Assembly (NCBI RefSeq): GCF_904831005.1
Contig: NZ_LR882982.1
Location: forward strand, 3,224,001-3,288,000
Direction: 5' to 3'
DNA length: 64,000 nt
Source: Microbacterium hydrocarbonoxydans
Lineage (GTDB): Bacteria; Actinomycetota; Actinomycetes; Actinomycetales; Microbacteriaceae
The notes beneath the pieces were generated by a model. It searched no databases, had not been told where the DNA came from, and saw only the letters and a list, made by a program, of their open reading frames with translations. Positions 55,063-64,000 of this stretch are shown in pieces. A program made the position numbers and the translations under genes. Each line of letters begins with the position of its first letter. Position 1 is the stretch's first letter.

Positions 55063-56463
55063 TCAGCGTCGCGCGCGGGCGCGTGTCTTCGTGACGCCGT
55101 TCAGGGTGGCTCGCACCGGCGTCCCGAGATAAAGGCCGAGCGACGCGCCCGAAGCCAGAGCGACGCCGATCACGACCGCATCCACGAGCGATCCGCCGAT
55201 GCCGAGCACTCCGGTCCCCGCCCCCGCCGCATGCACCATCTCGAGCAGGCCCTGGAACACCGCGACTCCGGGCACGAGAGGCACGATCGCGGCGGTCGTC
55301 ACGGCGACCGACGGCACGTGCAGGTTGTGGGCGATCAGCACGCCGACGAAGCTCGCGAGCAGGGCTCCGATCGCGCTCGCGGCCGCGGGGTGCAGCTGCA
55401 GCGCGACCATACTCGAGTACCCGGCGATCGTGATCGCACTCAGCAGTGCGCTCACCAGGATGATGCGCGTCCCCGCGCCGTTGAACACGGCGACCGCGAT
55501 CGCGATGATGACGGCACCGATGAACTGGTTCAGCAGCGGTCCGAACGGCGCGGGGTCGTCGGGCAGGTCCATCGTGAACCCCAGCACGCTGCCGAGCTGC
55601 AGGCCGACCAGGATGCCGATCACGACGCCGAGCGTCTGCATCGTCAGGTCGAGGATGCGTCCGCCAGCGGTCAGCGCGAAGCCGTCGATCGCGTCCTGCG
55701 CGGCGCCGACCACCGTGAGGCCCGCCAGCATCAGCACGATTCCCGAGGCGACGATGATCGAGGGGCGGATGCCGATGAACGGCTCGATGCCCGCCGACCC
55801 GAGCGCCGACACGGCGACCGCGACGACGGTGGTGACGAGCGCCCCCGCGATCTGGCTGAAGAACAGCGGCACCCGGATGCGCGCGAGGCCCGCCTGGGTC
55901 ACAGCCGCTCCGAGCGCTGCGACGAAGGTGAGGCCGACGATGATCGGCGAGGCGCCGAGCATGATGCTGACCCCGACCGCGAGCAGGGCGCGTGCCACGA
56001 CGACGACCGGCTGCTGGTAGCGGAACGGCACTCGGCGGATGACGCGGAACGCCGTGCGCGCCGACTCGAGATCGAGGCCGTCGGCGATGTCGGCGACGAG
56101 CGCCTGCACCCGCTGCAGCTTGTCGTGGTCGGGGGCGGCGACCCGCACGACCCGCACCAGCGTCTCGGGCCACACCTCGCCGCTGAGGTGGAACGACACG
56201 GTGATCGAGTTGTAGGTCACGTCGACCTGCACGCCGCGCATGCCGTAGGCGTCGCACACGCGGATGATCGCGAGGGTGACCTCGTGCGCCGAGGCGCCGA
56301 CGGCGAACATCGCCTCGCCGATGCGCGTCGCGAGATCGAGCACGCGAGGCACAGTGCGCTCGTCGATCACGGGCATGGCCTCGGTGTGAGCGACGGAGGA
56401 GGGATCGGTGTGCAGGATTCTGCGCACCGAGGCGAGCAGTCGCCGTGGGGGCTTCGGGGACAT
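55063..56463 (-). CDS. Threonine/serine exporter-family protein (ThrE)
   Basis: A 466-residue protein uniting the two ThrE halves: a cytoplasmic DUF1212-type domain (about 30-160, VLDLATRIGEAMFAVGASAHEV, VDVTYNSITVSF), then about ten transmembrane helices including LVPGVAVFQGLLEMVHAAG. Corynebacterial ThrE exports threonine and serine; small peptides are also possible. GGGAGAA precedes the ATG. It is divergent from a TetR gene, with a dyad in the 72-bp gap. Confidence 0.87.
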   Translation of the reverse strand: MSPKPPRRLLASVRRILHTDPSSVAHTEAMPVIDERTVPRVLDLATRIGEAMFAVGASAHEVTLAIIRVCDAYGMRGVQVDVTYNSITVSFHLSGEVWPETLVRVVRVAAPDHDKLQRVQALVADIADGLDLESARTAFRVIRRVPFRYQQPVVVVARALLAVGVSIMLGASPIIVGLTFVAALGAAVTQAGLARIRVPLFFSQIAGALVTTVVAVAVSALGSAGIEPFIGIRPSIIVASGIVLMLAGLTVVGAAQDAIDGFALTAGGRILDLTMQTLGVVIGILVGLQLGSVLGFTMDLPDDPAPFGPLLNQFIGAVIIAIAVAVFNGAGTRIILVSALLSAITIAGYSSMVALQLHPAAASAIGALLASFVGVLIAHNLHVPSVAVTTAAIVPLVPGVAVFQGLLEMVHAAGAGTGVLGIGGSLVDAVVIGVALASGASLGLYLGTPVRATLNGVTKTRARARR

Positions 56464-56502
56464 CCGTCCATTCTCCCATCCGCAGAGCCCGTGACGGGAT
56501 GG

Positions 56503-56514
56503 GTACGGACGTAC
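56503..56514 (+). promoter_or_regulatory. Dyad between ThrE and TetR genes
   Basis: GTACG ga CGTAC, 5-bp arms, lies 10 bp upstream of the TATCCT -10 box of the TetR gene and within the likely ThrE promoter. It is a candidate TetR operator. Confidence 0.5.
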
Positions 56515-56523
56515 GCAGGTTGC

Positions 56524-56535
56524 TATCCTCGACGC
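56524..56535 (+). promoter_or_regulatory. Leaderless promoter element of the TetR gene
   Basis: TATCCT (56524-56529) followed by six bases and ATG at 56536, the same spacing and hexamer as before metP at 42283. No Shine-Dalgarno sequence precedes the ATG. Confidence 0.45.
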
Positions 56536-60815
<4,280 letters not shown>

Positions 60816-60816
<1 letters not shown>

Positions 60817-61457
60817 CAGCCGACCTCGAGAGACACGGGCACGACCGAGACGAGCGCGGGGTTGACGCGCGTGAACGCCCCGGTGACCGTCACGGTCTGG
60901 CCCTCGGTCGGCAGTGTGGCGTCGGCGAGGACGCCGTCGCGCACCCGCTCGTTGAACACCGTGGCGACGTTCTGGAACTCGAGCTGGTTCGTGAAGTCGT
61001 TGAACGAGACGGTGCCGGTCACGTCGCGCAGCGCCGTGCCGTTGATCGCAGGGCCGACCTGGAGCTGCACCACGACGTCTGCCGGGACGCCGTCGACGGT
61101 GACCGGCAGGATGGATCCCTGCTGCGCGCCCGCGACTGCGGTGAATGTGACCGGGAAGCTGTAGGCGCTGCCGGTGCCGGCGGCATGGCCGAACTCCGAT
61201 TCGTCGGCACCCGCGGCGAGGTCGCCGAGCAGGGTCGCGAGGTCGACGGCCTCGTCTTCGATCTGGGGCACCACCTCGCTTTCGAAGCGCTCATCCGCGT
61301 ACGCGGCGGGGTCGAAGGCGCCTTCGCTGGCGGCTGCGGCGGCGTCTTCGAGCGAGACGTAGGTCGTGGTGGCGAAGCCCGCCCCGACGATGGCGACGAG
61401 GGCCACGGTGAGGGGGAGCCAGGTGGGGATCCTGGGTCGACGCGCCGTCGCGTTCAT
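60816..61457 (-). CDS. DUF2291 membrane-anchored protein of the sugar ABC operon
   Basis: A 213-residue protein with one N-terminal transmembrane segment (WLPLTVALVAIVGAGFATTTYV) and an exported alpha/beta domain with repeated beta-strands (YSFPVTFTAVAGAQQGSILPV, TGTVSFNDFTNQLEFQNVATVF). DUF2291 genes recur in ribose-type ABC operons and have no proven role; an accessory to the binding protein or a substrate gate is plausible. First gene of the operon, with AAGGAG before the ATG. Confidence 0.85.
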
Positions 61458-61499
61458 GTCCTGCTCCTTCGCAGATCACCGGCTCGGAGACCTCCGAGA

Positions 61500-61515
61500 T
61501 ATCAACCGGTTGACC
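61500..61515 (-). promoter_or_regulatory. LacI-type operator before the DUF2291-ABC operon
   Basis: The core TCAACCGGTTGA (61502-61513) is a perfect 12-bp palindrome with the CAA-CGG-TTG pattern of the regulon sites but different flanks. On the minus strand it lies between TTGCTA and an AT-rich TGATAT, so it would block the operon promoter. No regulator gene adjoins it; a distant LacI protein, or regulator A/B weakly, could bind. Confidence 0.55.
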
Positions 61516-61601
61516 AAAAGGTAGCAAAAGAAGGGCGTGAAAAGAAGACCTTCATCGATCTCTCGGTGCGCTGTGACGGCTGACGCCCTAGCGTTGCAGG
61601 C

Positions 61602-62147
61602 ATGGCCTACCCTCGCGTCTACTTCTCCGTCACCAAGAGCGAAGACGATTTTCTCGCCGACTACGAACCGTCGCTGGCGACGTGGGCGGAGAAGGACGGG
61701 ATGACGCTGCTCATGCGCGCTCTGCGCAACGGCGACCCCGCCAGCCGGGTCGCGATCGCCACACGGCTGCTCGATGACGGCGCCGACGCCGGCGCGCAGA
61801 CCGAGAGCCATGTGAACGCGCTGCACATTCTGCTCAGTGCCACCGCGCACGATTTCGCCGCCGAGACGCCCTTGCTCACTCGACTGATCGAGGGTGGCGC
61901 CGACATCAATGCCGACAGTGGTCGCCGGTGGGGCACACCGCTGCAGACGCTGAGTCGGACGTTCAAGTTCTCGGACGAGGATCTGGCCCCGTTCTACGAC
62001 GTGCTGTTCGCTCGCCCCGAGCTCGACGTCGTCACCGCGTCCGGCAAGGGGCGCAGCGTGACCGAGAGCGCTGAAGCCGCGATCGACCACCGGGCAGACC
62101 TGCTGGCACGCTGCCGCGCGCATTCCGAGCGATACGCGCAGCGCTGA
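61602..62147 (+). CDS. Small ankyrin-repeat-like protein
   Basis: A 181-residue soluble protein with degenerate ankyrin repeats: DGMTLLMRALRNGDP...ATRLLDDGAD, then HVNALHILLSA...LLTRLIEGGADIN, then GTPLQTLSRTF. The start and end are charged. It probably mediates protein contacts; no partner is indicated. The ATG follows TAGCGT by seven bases and lacks a Shine-Dalgarno sequence, so it may be leaderless. A strong shared terminator follows. Confidence 0.8.
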   Translation: MAYPRVYFSVTKSEDDFLADYEPSLATWAEKDGMTLLMRALRNGDPASRVAIATRLLDDGADAGAQTESHVNALHILLSATAHDFAAETPLLTRLIEGGADINADSGRRWGTPLQTLSRTFKFSDEDLAPFYDVLFARPELDVVTASGKGRSVTESAEAAIDHRADLLARCRAHSERYAQR

Positions 62148-62152
62148 CGTGA

Positions 62153-62190
62153 ACTCCGTGGGAGACGCGGATCGGCGTCCCCCACGGAGT
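62153..62190 (+). terminator. Bidirectional terminator hairpin
   Basis: ACTCCGTGGGAGACGC pairs with its reverse complement at 62175-62190 over 16 positions with one mismatch and a 6-nt loop. It exactly fills the gap between two convergent genes, six bases after one stop and two before the other. Confidence 0.8.
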
Positions 62191-62192
62191 GA

Positions 62193-63746
62193 TCAGTGGG
62201 CTCCGACCGCACCCTCGGCGGTCTCGACGACGACCTCCTCGGTGCTGTGCCGACGCGCGGTGCGCAGCAGCACGGCCGCGAGAACCGCGACGACCGCCGT
62301 GACTCCCGCGCCGACGAGCATCGCGGAGTGAAGGCCCGACAGGAATGCATCCTGTGCGACCGCCGTCGCCTCGCCGCCGAGACCCGTGGGCACGATGCCC
62401 TGGGCGAGCTCGTCGGTCTGGGTGCCGGTCAGGTCCAGCTCCGACGCTCCGCTGGCGCTTCCCGCCCCGACCACGGCGGCGAACACGGCGGTGCCCAGGG
62501 CGCCGCCGAGCTGCAGCATCGTGGCCTGGAAGCCGCCGGCGACACCGGCGAGATGCACCGGCGCGCTGCCGACCACCGCGTCGGCGCCGGCCGTCATCGT
62601 GAGCCCGACGCCCATGGCCAGCGTGACGAAGGGGATGGCCATCGCGATGTACGGCGTGTCGACGCCGATCGGGGTCAGCGCCACGAGTGAGAGGGCCACG
62701 AGTGCGAGCCCGATCGTCATGGTCACCCGCGTGCCCAGGCGGCTCACCAGCACGGCTCCGATCGGCGAGGCGATGATCGACACCGCCGACAGCGGGAGCA
62801 GCATGACGCCGGCGACGACACCCTCGACGCCGCGCAGGTTCATCAGGAAGAGACTCAGGAAGAACGTCACGCCGAGAAGGGCGAAGAAGTTCGCCCCCAC
62901 GGCGAGTCCGCCGATCGAGAAGCCGGGCTCACGGAAGAGCGACATCGGCAGCAGCGGATGGGCGCTGCGGAGCTCGACCAGCACGAACACGACGAGCACC
63001 GCCACGGCGCCCGCGAGCACGAACCGGGTGCGCGCGTCGCCCCAGCCCCAGTCCTCGGACTGCACGATCGCGAGGACGACGCCTGCGAGGCCGATCGCGA
63101 GCAGGATGACTCCCGGCACGTCGAACCGCACCGTCGAGCTGCCGGCTGTCGACTCGCGCACGACCAGGGCGGTGAAGATCACCGTGAGCACGGCGATGGG
63201 GGCGTTGATGAAGAAGATCGACTCCCAGCCGAGGGTGGCCACCAGCGCGCCGCCCACGATCGGGCCGGCCGCGATCGCGACCGACGAGACGCCGCCCCAG
63301 ATGCCGACCGCCATGCCGAACTTCTCGCGGGGGAACGTCGCCCGCAGGATCGAGAGGGTCTGCGGCATGAGCATCGCCGCACTCACGCCCTGCAGGGCGC
63401 GGAACACGATGACGCCGGTCGCGCTGCCGACCAGGCCGATCGCGACGGAGGTGAGGGCGAAGGCGATGACGGCGACGATGTAGATGCGGCGCCGGCCGAA
63501 GCGATCGCCGAGCGTGCCGCCCAGGATCAGGCACACCGCGAGTCCGAGCAGATACGAGTGCGTGATCCACTGCAGCTGGGTGAAGGAGGTGCCGAGCGAG
63601 GCCGCGATCGCGGGGTTCGCGATCGAGACGACGGTCGCGTCGAGGCCGACCATGAACAGGCCCAGCGAGACCGCGATCAGGGTGGCGATCGGATGCCCGC
63701 GCAGACCTGCGCGGGGAGGAGCCGAGAGTGCGGCGGTGGAGGTCAT
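62193..63746 (-). CDS. DHA2-type MFS drug efflux transporter
   Basis: A 517-residue proton-driven exporter with 14 predicted helices. LGLFMVGLDATVVSIANPAIAASLG with the acidic residue in TM1, GGTLGDRFGRRRIY (motif A) and RALQGVSAAMLMPQTLSIL (motif C region) place it in the DHA2 group with EmrB and QacA relatives. ATG at 63746 is chosen from the family start; the ribosome binding site is weak. It is divergent from a regulator gene, the usual arrangement for a ligand-inducible pump. Confidence 0.9.
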   Translation of the reverse strand: MTSTAALSAPPRAGLRGHPIATLIAVSLGLFMVGLDATVVSIANPAIAASLGTSFTQLQWITHSYLLGLAVCLILGGTLGDRFGRRRIYIVAVIAFALTSVAIGLVGSATGVIVFRALQGVSAAMLMPQTLSILRATFPREKFGMAVGIWGGVSSVAIAAGPIVGGALVATLGWESIFFINAPIAVLTVIFTALVVRESTAGSSTVRFDVPGVILLAIGLAGVVLAIVQSEDWGWGDARTRFVLAGAVAVLVVFVLVELRSAHPLLPMSLFREPGFSIGGLAVGANFFALLGVTFFLSLFLMNLRGVEGVVAGVMLLPLSAVSIIASPIGAVLVSRLGTRVTMTIGLALVALSLVALTPIGVDTPYIAMAIPFVTLAMGVGLTMTAGADAVVGSAPVHLAGVAGGFQATMLQLGGALGTAVFAAVVGAGSASGASELDLTGTQTDELAQGIVPTGLGGEATAVAQDAFLSGLHSAMLVGAGVTAVVAVLAAVLLRTARRHSTEEVVVETAEGAVGAH

Positions 63747-63897
63747 GAGGAGTGCTTTCGTCGTTCGTCGGATGCAGGGCGCGACGAGCACAGGGCTTCG
63801 CGAGGAGCGCCGTCGGTTGCCCGGAGGACCTGGGTGGCAGCGACGGCGGCTACACGAGCGCCGTCGGCCCTCGTGCCGGTGGCGCTCCCTCAGAAGC

Positions 63898-63911
63898 GTA
63901 TGAAATAATAC
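63898..63911 (+). promoter_or_regulatory. Dyad before the terminal regulator gene
   Basis: GTAT gaaata ATAC in a rare AT-rich patch just before the ATG at 63916. It is a candidate operator for the divergent regulator and pump. Confidence 0.4.
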
Positions 63912-63915
63912 ACAA

Positions 63916-64000
63916 ATGACCACGCCATCGCCAATCCCGGATGCGGAGCTGGACCGATTCGCCGATGCGGTGATGTCGATCGCGCATCGCATCGAGCCCC
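63916..64000 (+). CDS. Start of a probable MarR-type regulator (cut by window end)
   Basis: Only 28 residues are visible (MTTPSPIPDAELDRFADAVM, then SIAHRIEP). The amphipathic opening helix and the position divergent from a DHA2 pump suggest a MarR-like repressor, but the DNA-binding domain lies outside the window. No Shine-Dalgarno sequence precedes the ATG, and AATAAT six bases upstream could make it leaderless. Confidence 0.4.
   Translation, partial: MTTPSPIPDAELDRFADAVMSIAHRIEP

Noticed and set aside
54244..56535. Long plus-strand extension before the TetR gene
   Set aside because: It is antisense to the antiporter and ThrE genes; the TetR fold starts at 56536.

Overview
The window is high-GC, densely coded DNA of actinobacterial type. 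Gene families such as the MetS-like small subunit, DUF1206, DUF6458 and DUF1852 proteins, short promoter-to-ATG distances and many 4-bp GTGA/ATGA overlaps fit a soil- or plant-associated member of the Microbacteriaceae (Microbacterium-like). This placement is by gene content only. There are 52 protein genes, two of them cut by the window ends. I see no rRNA, tRNA, CRISPR, insertion sequence or prophage. No gap between genes exceeds about 250 bp.

Positions 1-11.3 kb hold a truncated LuxR-type response regulator, a flavin oxidoreductase/GH13 enzyme pair, a TetR gene divergent from an MFS transporter and a GH78 alpha-L-rhamnosidase, and a MarR gene divergent from a Baeyer-Villiger-type monooxygenase followed by an SMP-30-like lipoprotein.

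Positions 11.4-39.1 kb are the core of the window: a large glycoside and hexuronate utilisation region. It encodes a LacI regulator; glucuronate isomerase and fructuronate reductase; an Opp/Dpp-type importer whose second permease and first ATPase are fused; GH2 beta-galactosidase, GH3, GH43, GH1 and GH2 beta-glucuronidase enzymes; two more MFS transporters; an SDR; a mannonate dehydratase; gluconokinase; a second LacI regulator with a nearly identical DNA-binding helix; and a Gfo/Idh/MocA oxidoreductase. None of the glycosidases has a signal peptide, so substrates appear to be imported as intact small glycosides and cut in the cytoplasm. A near-palindromic 16-bp motif, TGGCAATCGGTTGYCA, sits in front of six separate transcription units, including the rhamnosidase unit at 3.7 kb. 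In four of them its right half-site doubles as the -35 box, 17 bp from a plausible -10 box. I read this as one LacI-controlled regulon covering uptake, deglycosylation and glucuronate breakdown.

Positions 39.1-46.7 kb carry a LysR gene divergent from a methionine island: DUF1852 (MesX), a folate-independent methionine synthase (MesD), an NSS transporter (MetP) and its 44-residue partner (MetS). An ArsR-phosphatase fusion and three small membrane-protein genes follow. Positions 46.7-53.8 kb form a self-contained fructan/sucrose locus: a LacI regulator with two copies of its own distinct operator, a binding protein, two permeases, a GH32 enzyme and a PfkB kinase. Positions 53.7-64 kb carry a Ca2+/H+ antiporter, a ThrE-type exporter with a divergent TetR, a ribose-type ABC importer with a DUF2291 protein, a small ankyrin-like protein, and a DHA2-type MFS pump divergent from a regulator cut by the window end.
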